A stretch of 52,830 bases of DNA from Cloacibacillus sp. (GTDB lineage: Bacteria > Synergistota > Synergistia > Synergistales > Synergistaceae), in the NCBI GenBank assembly GCA_036655895.1, contig JAVVPF010000022.1, positions 1 to 52,830 of the forward strand. The letters run 5' to 3'. Each line of letters begins with the position of its first letter. The first letter of the stretch is position 1. The notes beneath the pieces were generated by a model. The model ran no database searches and was not told where the DNA came from. It saw only the letters and a program-made list of their open reading frames with translations. Positions 45,663 to 52,830 of the stretch are shown in pieces. A program made the position numbers and the translations under genes.

Positions 45663-46976
45663 ATGAGTAATGACGATAAAGAAATAAAAACAATAGATGA
45701 AACTACCGACAACAACGTCGGAGAGATAAAATGCCCCGAGACCGTCCCCCACGACCAGCAGGGAATGACGGACGAGGAACGCGAGTGGAGCGCAAAAACG
45801 CCGCCGCGCCGCAAGGTGCCGCGCTGCGTCTTCATAGGCATAGCCATAGCGCTGCTTGCCGCCTTCGGCGGCGGCGGCTGGTGGTATTACCGTGTCAACG
45901 TGCTGCCGGAAAAATATTATCTGCGCGCCGAAGCGCTCTTCAACCAAAAGGAATACGCGAAGGCGGAGGAGCTCTACAAAAAAATAATGCGCATACGCCC
46001 CGAGCGCCGCGACATCCTCTTCAAGATAGGAAACTGCCGCGAAGAGCGCGGAGACAGGCGCGCCGCCATCTCCTATTACGAAGAGCATCTAAAGACCGCG
46101 AAAAACGACGTCAAGGCGATGACGCGCGTAGGCTGGCTCTACATGGAAAACGGCGAATATGAAAAGGCGCTGAAATGGCTCAAAGAGGCGGCGAAACGCC
46201 GCAACAAAGACGCCGAGATATGGAACCTCACTGCGCAAGCCGCGGAAAAGGCGGGCGACATCCCCGAAGCGGCTCATGCCTTGTCGCGCCTCTCGCAGAT
46301 ATATAAAGAGCCTGAAAAGAAAATGGCAAGCGGCAAAGAGCTGCTTCGCATAGGCGCCTATAAAGAGGCGATAGACGCATTTTCGCTCGCGGCGAAGCTC
46401 GCGCCCGACGACAAGGCGCCTCTGCACGCCATACACGCCGCGAAGGTGATGCTTGGCGCGCCGACGAACCCGCGGCTCGTGATCGTGCCCGGCAAATCGC
46501 TTGGTTCGGTGCTGCTTGATTCAACAAAAGACGAAGTGAAGGCCGCAATGGAAAGCCGCGGCCCCGACCGCAAGGAGTTCGGCCATGTCGGCGGAAAATC
46601 TATAATAGCGGAAAATCCTGTTGAGATATGGAGCTACAACATAAACGACCCCTCGCGCGAATTTAAAATAATCTTCATGAACGGCAAGGTCTTTGAAATA
46701 GAGACGGCCTCGCCCAGCTTCAAAACCGAAAACGGCCTTGGCCTTTCAAACTTCCTCATGGCAAAAAACTCAGATAAGCTCAAATGGCGCAAAGAGGCGC
46801 GCAACAGCGCGATACTCTGCCTCGCAAAAGAGGGCGGCCTTACATTCTACGCGGCAGACGTGACGCCGGACGGCGCGGAGGCGCGGTACAAACGTCTGCG
46901 CGTACACCACGGCGACGTCGGCATAGACAACATAGACGGCTTCTCGCTGCTCGACCTTTTTGAAAACAACCGTTAG
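45663..46976 (+). CDS. Membrane-anchored TPR protein
   Basis: A 437-residue protein with a cytosolic N-terminus of about 60 residues, one transmembrane helix (CVFIGIAIALLAAFGGGGWW), and a periplasmic part. TPR repeats occupy about residues 85-260: ALFNQKEYAKAEELYKKIMR, KIGNCREERGDRRAAISYYE and MENGEYEKALKWLKEAAKR. The last 150 residues form an unrecognised domain with SVLLDSTKDEVKAAM and VEIWSYNINDPSREFKIIFM. This suggests a protein-interaction scaffold in the envelope. It starts divergently from the DUF2156 gene. Function unknown. Confidence 0.8.
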   Translation: MSNDDKEIKTIDETTDNNVGEIKCPETVPHDQQGMTDEEREWSAKTPPRRKVPRCVFIGIAIALLAAFGGGGWWYYRVNVLPEKYYLRAEALFNQKEYAKAEELYKKIMRIRPERRDILFKIGNCREERGDRRAAISYYEEHLKTAKNDVKAMTRVGWLYMENGEYEKALKWLKEAAKRRNKDAEIWNLTAQAAEKAGDIPEAAHALSRLSQIYKEPEKKMASGKELLRIGAYKEAIDAFSLAAKLAPDDKAPLHAIHAAKVMLGAPTNPRLVIVPGKSLGSVLLDSTKDEVKAAMESRGPDRKEFGHVGGKSIIAENPVEIWSYNINDPSREFKIIFMNGKVFEIETASPSFKTENGLGLSNFLMAKNSDKLKWRKEARNSAILCLAKEGGLTFYAADVTPDGAEARYKRLRVHHGDVGIDNIDGFSLLDLFENNR

Positions 46977-47036
46977 ACGAACGTCGGCTCTTTCGCCCCA
47001 ACTGTAAAGCTCTATTTACCCGCGCCCGCGCGAATT

Positions 47037-47066
47037 TTGATTCACGAAACGGCGGACATGTTATAC
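47037..47066 (+). promoter_or_regulatory. Possible promoter of recQ
   Basis: TTGATT (47037-47042) and TTATAC (47061-47066) are separated by 18 bases, just upstream of recQ. The match is moderate. Confidence 0.4.
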
Positions 47067-47099
47067 TTTTTCCGTGTATGACGGGAAGGGAATGTTTTT

Positions 47100-48929
47100 A
47101 TGGCAGCAGATCCGCTTATAGTTTTAAAAAAAGTATTCGGCTACAGCTTTTTTCGAAAAGGCCAGGCAGAGATAATAGAAGCGGTGGCCGGCGGACGCGA
47201 CGCGTTGGGCGTCATGCCCACCGGAGCTGGAAAGTCGCTCTGTTATCAGATCCCCGCTATAATGGCGGGAGGCCTCTCCGTCGTCATCTCCCCGCTCATC
47301 TCGCTCATGAAGGATCAGGTAGACGCGCTGCTGCAAAACGGCGTGCGCGCAGCCTCAATAAACAGTTCTATGGAATGGGAGCAGTCGGCCGACATCTTCC
47401 GCCGCGTCCGCGCGGGCGAGATACGCCTTCTGTACGTAGCGCCGGAACGTCTTGAGGGAGAGGGCTTCGGCGAGTTTCTGCGCTCCATTTCGATAAGCCT
47501 CATCATAGTGGACGAGGCGCACTGCGTCTCGCAGTGGGGACACGACTTCCGGCCCTCATACCTGAACATCGCGCCTGTGATAGCCTCGCTTCCCAAAAGG
47601 CCGCCGGTCGCCGCCTTCACTGCAACAGCGACTCCTGAGGTGAGCCTGGACATAGTGCGTCAGCTTGCGCTGCGCGACCCTTTTCTGCTCACTACCGGGT
47701 TTGACCGCGAAAACTTATTCTTCCACGTCGACCACCCCGCGGACAAAAACTCGGCAATGATGCAGTACGTATCGCAGTACCCGAACGTATCGGGCATAAT
47801 CTATTGCTCGACGCGCAAAAACGTTGAGGCCGTCTGCGAACGGCTTCGCGCGCACAAGATAAACGCGGTGCGCTACCACGCAGGTCTTGCCGACGAGGAG
47901 CGCCGTATAAACCAGGAAAAATTCATCTACGACAAAGCCTCCGTGATAGTGGCCACGAACGCCTTTGGAATGGGCATAGACAAGTCCAACGTGCGCTACG
48001 TGCTGCATTACAACATGCCGTCGAACATAGACGCCTATTATCAGGAGGCGGGGCGCGCAGGGCGCGACGGGCTGCCCTCGGACTGCATACTTTTTTTCAG
48101 CCAGAAGGACGTCATGACGGCGCGCTTTTTTATTCAGCAGAGCCCGGAGGAGGCACGGCCAGCCGCGCGGCGCAAGCTTCAGGCGATGGTCGATTACTGT
48201 CATACGGCTGATTGCCTTCGGGGGTATATATTAAAATATTTCGGAGAGAGCGACGTACCAGAAAAATGCGCCGCCTGCGGCAACTGCACCGAGACGCGCG
48301 AGATGGTTGACGTCACTGTGGAGGCCCAGAAGATACTCTCCTGCGTCTACAGGATGGCGGAGGCCACGGGAGGCGGCAAATACGGCGCCTCCATGCTGGT
48401 GAACGTGCTGCGCGGCTCAAAACGCGAAGATATTAAAAAACTCGGCTTCAACGCCATCTCCACCTACGGCCTGTTGAAGGACAGAAGCCAGCAGAACGTC
48501 CGCGACATGGTGAATTTCCTCGTGGCCGAAGATTATCTGCAAACTGAAAACGGAGACTTCCCCGTGCTCGCCTTCACGGAACGCACAATGCCATTTCTTC
48601 GCAACGCTGCGCCGCTTGTCATGCGCCGCACAGAAGAAAAGGCGGCAAAGGAAGAAAAGCTCAAAAAACACACAAAGAGCGCGGAAGTGATAAACAGCGA
48701 TCTCTTTGAGGAGCTGCGCCAGCTTCGCAAGGCGATAGCGGACGAGGACTCCGTGCCGCCCTATGTCGTCTTCTCCGACAGGACGCTCACCGCCATCTGT
48801 GACATGCTGCCTTCGACCGACCAGGAATTTCTCGAGGTTCCCGGCGTCGGCGCGGCAAAGCTGGAGCGCTATGGTGACGCCTTCCTCACCGCCGTCAACG
48901 ACTGGAAGGCGAGGCGCCCGCATCAATGA
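47100..48929 (+). CDS. recQ: ATP-dependent DNA helicase RecQ
   Basis: A 609-residue 3'-5' DNA helicase for recombination and repair. Motifs: GVMPTGAGKSLCYQIPA (I), DEAHCVSQWGHDFRPSY (II and aromatic loop), AFTATATPEV (III), NAFGMGIDKSNVRYV (V) and YYQEAGRAGRDGLPSDC (VI). The zinc-binding RQC subdomain shows CHTADCLRGYILKYFGE and CAACGNC. The HRDC domain near the end contains FSDRTLTAICDMLPST and VPGVGAAKLERYG. Length and domain order are as in standard RecQ. Its stop overlaps the start of the MFS gene (ATGA). Confidence 0.96.
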   Translation: MAADPLIVLKKVFGYSFFRKGQAEIIEAVAGGRDALGVMPTGAGKSLCYQIPAIMAGGLSVVISPLISLMKDQVDALLQNGVRAASINSSMEWEQSADIFRRVRAGEIRLLYVAPERLEGEGFGEFLRSISISLIIVDEAHCVSQWGHDFRPSYLNIAPVIASLPKRPPVAAFTATATPEVSLDIVRQLALRDPFLLTTGFDRENLFFHVDHPADKNSAMMQYVSQYPNVSGIIYCSTRKNVEAVCERLRAHKINAVRYHAGLADEERRINQEKFIYDKASVIVATNAFGMGIDKSNVRYVLHYNMPSNIDAYYQEAGRAGRDGLPSDCILFFSQKDVMTARFFIQQSPEEARPAARRKLQAMVDYCHTADCLRGYILKYFGESDVPEKCAACGNCTETREMVDVTVEAQKILSCVYRMAEATGGGKYGASMLVNVLRGSKREDIKKLGFNAISTYGLLKDRSQQNVRDMVNFLVAEDYLQTENGDFPVLAFTERTMPFLRNAAPLVMRRTEEKAAKEEKLKKHTKSAEVINSDLFEELRQLRKAIADEDSVPPYVVFSDRTLTAICDMLPSTDQEFLEVPGVGAAKLERYGDAFLTAVNDWKARRPHQ

Positions 48930-50143
48930 TGACGAACCTTTTATACGGCCGCAGCCGCAGGGGTGGTGCCGTGATTGACAGCGATTCTGGAAGACAGAGC
49001 AAACGCAAAAAAATAGTGCTGCTCGCCCTGGGATTTTTCTTTATGTTCGGCTACTCCAACGTCTCCTACCTGCTGCCCATCTATTACGCAAACGCAGGTT
49101 TCACGCAGGCTCAGTCCGGGCTGCTCGTCTCTGCCTTTTATTTTGCCACGCTCATTTTCCGCCTGCTTTTAGGAAACCTTCTGGTGCGCAGCGGATTCAA
49201 ACGGCTTTTCGCAATAGGAGGCGTACTTACGGTGGCGGCCTCGCTTTGGATAGTATTTGCCGGCAACTCGTTCGTCTGCGCCTTTGCCGCCCGTTTTATG
49301 CTCGGCGCAGGCACCGCCTTCTCTCAGATAGCGCTTGCCACCTATCAGTCGCTCGCCTTCGATGAGAAAGAGCGCGGCTTTGCCTTTTCCCTCATCATGG
49401 CGGGCGGCCTCGCTCCGATGATGACCGTAGTGCCGCTTGCGGACTGGCTTTTATCGCACGGGCATTTCACATCCTATATCCTGATTCCTATGTCCCTTGC
49501 GGCCGCAATGGCCCTCCTAACCGTCTTTGTGCTGAAGACGGAAGACGTCGCGCTTGAAACTCCAAAAAACAACGGCAACATCTTCAAGGGCATCGCCGAC
49601 TGCTTCAAGATACCGGGGCTGTCGCTTGCGCTCTTTTCGATGTTTCTCTTTTCGCTGACGGACGCGGCCTCCGCCTTTATGGCCTCAATGACCAGCAGCT
49701 ACGGCCTCATGGCCTCATACTTTCTCTCGACAAACGCCGTCATAGGCGTTGCCGTGCGCCTCTTTTTCGGCAAAGTACTCGACCGCTACCCGCGCAAAAA
49801 ACTCTCCGTGCCGATAATAGCGGGAATGTCGCTGATGCTGCTCTTTGCCTCCATCCACCCCAGCCGCGCCTCGCTGATGGCCCTAGGCCTTCTCTTCGGC
49901 GTCGGCATGGGATTTGGTTTCCCGCTGCATCTGGCGCTCGTCTCGGACAACGCGCCAAAAAGAGTGCAGCCTCAGGCGATAGCTCTGATGTGGTTTTTCA
50001 CGGCGCTTGACTTCGCGCTGGTGCCCCTTGCAACGTCATACATAAGCGCCTTCACCACCCCCGTCGTCGGTTTTCGCGCCGTCGTCCTCTTCGTGCTCGC
50101 GGGAGCCGCCTTCGCCCAATACAAATGGCGCAGGCTGGCATAA
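48926..50143 (+). CDS. Major facilitator superfamily transporter
   Basis: A 405-residue inner-membrane protein with about 12 hydrophobic helices. The loop between helices 2 and 3 is LLGNLLVRSGFKRLF, an MFS motif A variant, and GKVLDRYPRKKLS is its second-half counterpart. There are no substrate-specific features I recognise; drug or metabolite efflux is possible. The ATG at 48926 overlaps the recQ stop by 4 bases, but a GTG at 48971 has a better ribosome-binding site (AGGGGTGG) and removes an unusual 15-residue hydrophilic start. Confidence 0.88.
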   Translation: MMTNLLYGRSRRGGAVIDSDSGRQSKRKKIVLLALGFFFMFGYSNVSYLLPIYYANAGFTQAQSGLLVSAFYFATLIFRLLLGNLLVRSGFKRLFAIGGVLTVAASLWIVFAGNSFVCAFAARFMLGAGTAFSQIALATYQSLAFDEKERGFAFSLIMAGGLAPMMTVVPLADWLLSHGHFTSYILIPMSLAAAMALLTVFVLKTEDVALETPKNNGNIFKGIADCFKIPGLSLALFSMFLFSLTDAASAFMASMTSSYGLMASYFLSTNAVIGVAVRLFFGKVLDRYPRKKLSVPIIAGMSLMLLFASIHPSRASLMALGLLFGVGMGFGFPLHLALVSDNAPKRVQPQAIALMWFFTALDFALVPLATSYISAFTTPVVGFRAVVLFVLAGAAFAQYKWRRLA

Positions 50144-50183
50144 AGACCGGCCCGCGCCTCACACCGCGCATGCGATAACTTAA

Positions 50184-50214
50184 AAAGGCGTACCGCTACT
50201 GCCGGTACGCCTTT
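50184..50214. terminator. Bidirectional terminator after the MFS gene
   Basis: AAAGGCGTACCG and CGGTACGCCTTT form a perfect 12-bp stem with a 7-base loop. Being flanked by A and T runs it can serve the convergent MFS gene and the acyltransferase-like gene. It overlaps the last codons of the latter. Confidence 0.88.
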
Positions 50215-51026
50215 ATTATCTCTTCAAAACGATTCTGCTGCCATAGCCACTGTTCCGGCTCCAATATTATTCGTTTTTCAAGTTCGAGGCATATCGCCTG
50301 AGTCAGTTCAAGCGCCGCCTCTGGAGTATTTTCACGCGGCGGCTCCATCGCACAGCCAAAAGATATCTTAGCCTTGTAAGGCGCCGCCCGCGTGCAGGTG
50401 ACGGGAACCACCGATGCGTCGGCCGCCAGCGCGCAGCGCGCCGGCAGCGTCGTAGTAGATGTCTCTTGCCCCAGGAAGGAGACTTTCGCCCCTTCGCGCA
50501 CCGCGCGTCTGTCTCCGGCGACCAGCAGTATCTCACGGCCCTCCAGCTCTTTTTCCAGATAGGCGGCCAGCCCTTGCGGCGTATATTTTTCTATCTCGCC
50601 GTGTCGGTGGAACGAGCAGCCCGCGCCGTAATTTCTTTTGAGCCAGGCGCTGAGAAAAGCCCAGTTGCCCATACGAGCGGAGACGGCGATCACCTTTCTG
50701 CCCGAGGCAAGCGCCGCGTCCAGCTCTTCGCGCATTTTTATATCTACGGCCATGCTGTCTAAAAGCCCAGGGTCGTTCTGCCACGCCGCGTACTCCAGCA
50801 GATTCCAGACAAGATTGTCATACGAACGCCGGAGTATCTGTTTTTTCCTAAATTTAGGCTTTGTTGGAAAAATAAGTTCTATGTTTCTACGCGAGACGTC
50901 TTGGCGCAACCCCGTCGTCCTCATTGCAAAAGCAAAGAAGGAGGCGGCTTTGTCTGCCCGCCATCCCTCTTTTATTATCCTATTGAAAATTTTAAAAAAT
51001 ACTTCTTTATGCTTGTTGTGGTCCAT
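50196..51026 (-). CDS. LpxL-family acyltransferase homologue lacking catalytic residues
   Basis: A 276-residue homologue of the gene at 1297-2157, with the shared features RRNIELIFPTKP, LEYAAWQNDPGLLDSMAV and EQWLWQQNRFEEIIK. In the catalytic motif, where the family has HxxxxE/D, this protein reads SARMGNWAF, so the His is Arg and the acid is Ala. I checked the codons (CGT and GCT) directly. The frame is intact and its base usage is like the backbone. It is either an inactive regulator or partner of lipid A acylation, or an enzyme with a changed mechanism. It lies 11 bp downstream of the bactofilin gene and may share its transcript. Confidence 0.85.
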   Translation of the reverse strand: MDHNKHKEVFFKIFNRIIKEGWRADKAASFFAFAMRTTGLRQDVSRRNIELIFPTKPKFRKKQILRRSYDNLVWNLLEYAAWQNDPGLLDSMAVDIKMREELDAALASGRKVIAVSARMGNWAFLSAWLKRNYGAGCSFHRHGEIEKYTPQGLAAYLEKELEGREILLVAGDRRAVREGAKVSFLGQETSTTTLPARCALAADASVVPVTCTRAAPYKAKISFGCAMEPPRENTPEAALELTQAICLELEKRIILEPEQWLWQQNRFEEIIKAYRQ

Positions 51027-51037
51027 ACTTTAAAGAC

Positions 51038-51682
51038 TTAACCCTCGTTTGCAGCTTTAGCAAATTTCTGGTTGCCGGCTCGCGCGCAGTCGGAGAACAT
51101 ACCCTCAGCCTTTTCGACCTTGCTGATGCAGACCTCGCCGCAGATGATGCCGCCCTTTTCGATTGCGATCGTGTTAGTCGTAACATTGCCGAGAACGAAC
51201 GCGCTCTGCTTGAAATAGACGTCCGTCGCGGAGAAAATGTCGCCCTTGACCTTGCCGTCTATAAAAAGCTCCTTCGCGGAGAGAGAGCCTATGACCTCTG
51301 TTCCCTTGTTGACCTTTATCGTTCCGTTCGCGGTAAGGTCGCCGCTTACAGTGCAGGATCTCAGTTCTATGTTCTCACCTGAGACGTTGCCCTTGATGTT
51401 GCCGGCGAGCACGACGTTGCCCTTGGTGGAGATATTTCCTGTGATCTCGCCCCTCATGTCGATATCGCCGCTTGAAAGAAGCTCTCCCACGATGCAGGTC
51501 CCCTCTGATATTACGGAAACCTCCGACTTGCGGACCTCTTTTCTCTCCGGACGAGGTATTATAACAGGTTCTGCAACCGTTCTTTCTTCGATCACCATCG
51601 GCTGTACCGACTGCTCGTCGTCATTCTTTTTTAAAGGGAAGATCTCTCCCAGCGCCGTTTTGAAATTCCGCATATAATCCAT
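51038..51682 (-). CDS. Bactofilin (polymer-forming cytoskeletal protein)
   Basis: A 214-residue protein with a central right-handed beta-helix of repeating short strands: SVISEGTCIVGELLSSGDID, MRGEITGNISTKGNVVLAGN and IKGNVSGENIELRSCTVSGD. Bactofilins form filaments at the inner membrane that localise cell-wall enzymes. The N-terminal 60 residues are disordered and charged. It lies 13 bp downstream of the polysaccharide deacetylase gene. The pairing suggests that the filament places that enzyme, as seen for bactofilins with peptidoglycan enzymes elsewhere; this is inference. Confidence 0.92.
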   Translation of the reverse strand: MDYMRNFKTALGEIFPLKKNDDEQSVQPMVIEERTVAEPVIIPRPERKEVRKSEVSVISEGTCIVGELLSSGDIDMRGEITGNISTKGNVVLAGNIKGNVSGENIELRSCTVSGDLTANGTIKVNKGTEVIGSLSAKELFIDGKVKGDIFSATDVYFKQSAFVLGNVTTNTIAIEKGGIICGEVCISKVEKAEGMFSDCARAGNQKFAKAANEG

Positions 51683-51695
51683 AATAACTACTCCT

Positions 51696-52589
51696 TTATT
51701 TTGTAAAAGTAAGAGGCCTGCAACTTGATTTCAATGGCTTAAAGACATAGTTTTTTGCCTTCAGTGAAACAACGATAGCGTCCAGCGCGCTCAGCGACAG
51801 CTCGGAGGTATCGTGCATCAATACGACGTTCGGATGCCTTCGGCTGACATTATCCGCTACATTCGAGACAATATTGGCGCGTAGCACCCTCTTTGCGGCA
51901 TCTCCCGCGGATACGTTCCAGTCGAAAAACCGGAACCCCCTGCGCAGCATTTCAGCCGTAAGCTCCTCGTATATCCTGTAATTGAATACATTGATACTGC
52001 CTCCCGGGAAACGGAAAAGCCCGCTTTGTTTGCCAGTCAGCGAATAAATTGCGTTATTTACCTTGGCAAAGTCGCTCAAATAAGCGTCAACGCTCGAATA
52101 TATCTCCTTATAGCGGTGGCTGTACGTATGAACCGCTATAGTATGCCCCTCTTTGTGCATCCTGCGGATAATGTCCGGATATTTTTCAACGTTCGTCCCC
52201 ACTACGAAAAAGGTGGCGTGGATGTTATGCTTTTTCAAAATATCAAGAAACGCTCCGGTATGCTTTGACGGACCATCGTCAAAGGTCAAATACACGTCGT
52301 TGTTGTCAAGTTCCTTTTCCTCATCGGGAACCGCATAAAGCTTTGCATATTTATTTTTGTATGGAAAATAGGTTGCTTTGGACGCGGCAGGCTTCTGTGT
52401 ATCAGACGGCGTATCTACAGCGTCGGTACGTTTTTGTATAGGCGCCTCTTTTGCGGGAGCCCGGTCGTCCCCTTTATAAAAATAAACACGAACGCTAAAA
52501 TAACATAAAACGCTCGCAGCCACTAGTAATATCGTTAAAATAAGATGCCTGAAAAATTTTACACTGCCCAAATATCCCATAAAACTCAC
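51696..52589 (-). CDS. Polysaccharide deacetylase (NodB-homology domain)
   Basis: A 297-residue protein with an N-terminal membrane helix (LILTILLVAASVLCYFSVRV) and a linker of about 75 residues with many charged and Pro residues. The catalytic NodB domain begins near residue 97: DVYLTFDDGPSKHTG (metal-binding Asp pair), NIHATFFVVGTNVEKYP and GHTIAVHTYSHRYKE (two His ligands), then FRFPGGSINVFN. It would deacetylate peptidoglycan or another periplasmic glycan. The first gene of a likely three-gene unit with the bactofilin and the acyltransferase homologue. Confidence 0.92.
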   Translation of the reverse strand: MSFMGYLGSVKFFRHLILTILLVAASVLCYFSVRVYFYKGDDRAPAKEAPIQKRTDAVDTPSDTQKPAASKATYFPYKNKYAKLYAVPDEEKELDNNDVYLTFDDGPSKHTGAFLDILKKHNIHATFFVVGTNVEKYPDIIRRMHKEGHTIAVHTYSHRYKEIYSSVDAYLSDFAKVNNAIYSLTGKQSGLFRFPGGSINVFNYRIYEELTAEMLRRGFRFFDWNVSAGDAAKRVLRANIVSNVADNVSRRHPNVVLMHDTSELSLSALDAIVVSLKAKNYVFKPLKSSCRPLTFTK

Positions 52590-52761
52590 GTCACCTGACT
52601 ATGCACCATACAGACTACATCATAATATTTTTAAATACTATTGTTCACGAAGTAAGTGTATCAGCAACCCCATCATTTTGCAAGACTTTTTGAGCGCAAG
52701 ATGAATGCTATTTAAGTGCGGCGGCTTTCAAAACTTCTAAACGCGCAGACTGTCTGCCAAC

Positions 52762-52795
52762 AAAAAAGAGAGCCAAGACCGAAGTCTCAACTCTC
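52762..52795 (-). terminator. Terminator of the rRNA operon
   Basis: On the minus strand GAGAG, AGAC, a TTCG tetraloop, GTCT and CTCTC form a two-part stem followed by six T residues. It lies about 15 bases after the 5S rRNA 3' end. The 52590-52760 stretch between it and the deacetylase gene shows no gene. Confidence 0.88.
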
Positions 52796-52809
52796 TTTTT
52801 TTAATTAAT

Positions 52810-52830
52810 CTCGGCGCCGATCTACTCTCC
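52810..52830 (-). rRNA. rrf: 5S ribosomal RNA, 3' end only
   Basis: On the minus strand the window's last bases read GGAGAGTAGATCGGCGCCGA, which corresponds to the conserved 3' end of bacterial 5S rRNA (GGAGAGTAGGTCG-CCGCC). It runs off the right edge. The terminator immediately after it supports this. Confidence 0.8.

Noticed and set aside
47315-47653. Minus-strand frames within recQ
   Set aside because: Shadows of recQ, whose helicase motifs are all in the plus-strand frame.

Overview
The window looks like a chromosomal segment of a Gram-negative anaerobe, most probably from the phylum Synergistota (Cloacibacillus/Synergistes-like). This is an inference from gene content and base usage: a GC-rich backbone that nevertheless uses many ATA isoleucine codons, lipid A-type acyltransferases, a periplasmic methionine-binding protein and a bactofilin. 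No 16S sequence is present. Only the last bases of a 5S rRNA gene are visible at the right edge, on the minus strand, so an rRNA operon lies just outside.

Left backbone (1-17.0 kb): a partial rlmN, an LpxL-type acyltransferase, tyrS, a membrane-anchored unknown, a beta-CASP metallo-beta-lactamase RNase-like protein, a NarL-type response regulator/histidine kinase pair and a dCMP deaminase are all on the minus strand. A plus-strand methionine transporter operon (metN-metI-metQ) follows. Its 5' leader encodes a 28-residue peptide with three consecutive Met codons, followed by mutually exclusive antiterminator and terminator hairpins. This reads as a ribosome-mediated methionine attenuator and is the most notable signal in the window. 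A large multi-PAS hybrid kinase and a secreted LolA-fold-like (DUF4412-like) protein complete the block.

Glycan island (about 17.2-36.6 kb): this stretch is visibly AT-rich and entirely on the minus strand. Its left edge carries remnants of IS256- and IS3-family elements; its right edge carries a serine recombinase. In transcription order it holds the recombinase, a 48-bp near-perfect palindrome, an SF2 helicase with six helicase-associated repeats, a PglD-like acetyltransferase, a DegT aminotransferase, a PglC/WcaJ-like priming transferase, a GT2, LicD, a cytidylyltransferase, an AsnB-like synthetase, two GT2s, an EpsG-type polymerase, a scar of gene remnants, CapE-CapF-CapG (UDP-N-acetyl-L-fucosamine synthesis), a GT4 and a Wzx-type flippase. 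Together they describe a Wzx/Wzy-dependent O-antigen or capsule: an amino-sugar primer, FucNAc, other sugars, and probably a phospho-substituent.

Right backbone (36.9-52.8 kb): a ProC-like reductase preceded by a promoter and a small ORF, a SWIM/SNF2 pair, a uridine-kinase-like nucleoside kinase, a secreted cyclophilin, a DUF2156 protein, a TPR protein, recQ, an MFS transporter, a second LpxL-family protein that has lost the catalytic His and Glu, a bactofilin, a polysaccharide deacetylase, the rRNA operon terminator and the 5S end. No tRNA genes, CRISPR arrays or intact IS elements were seen.
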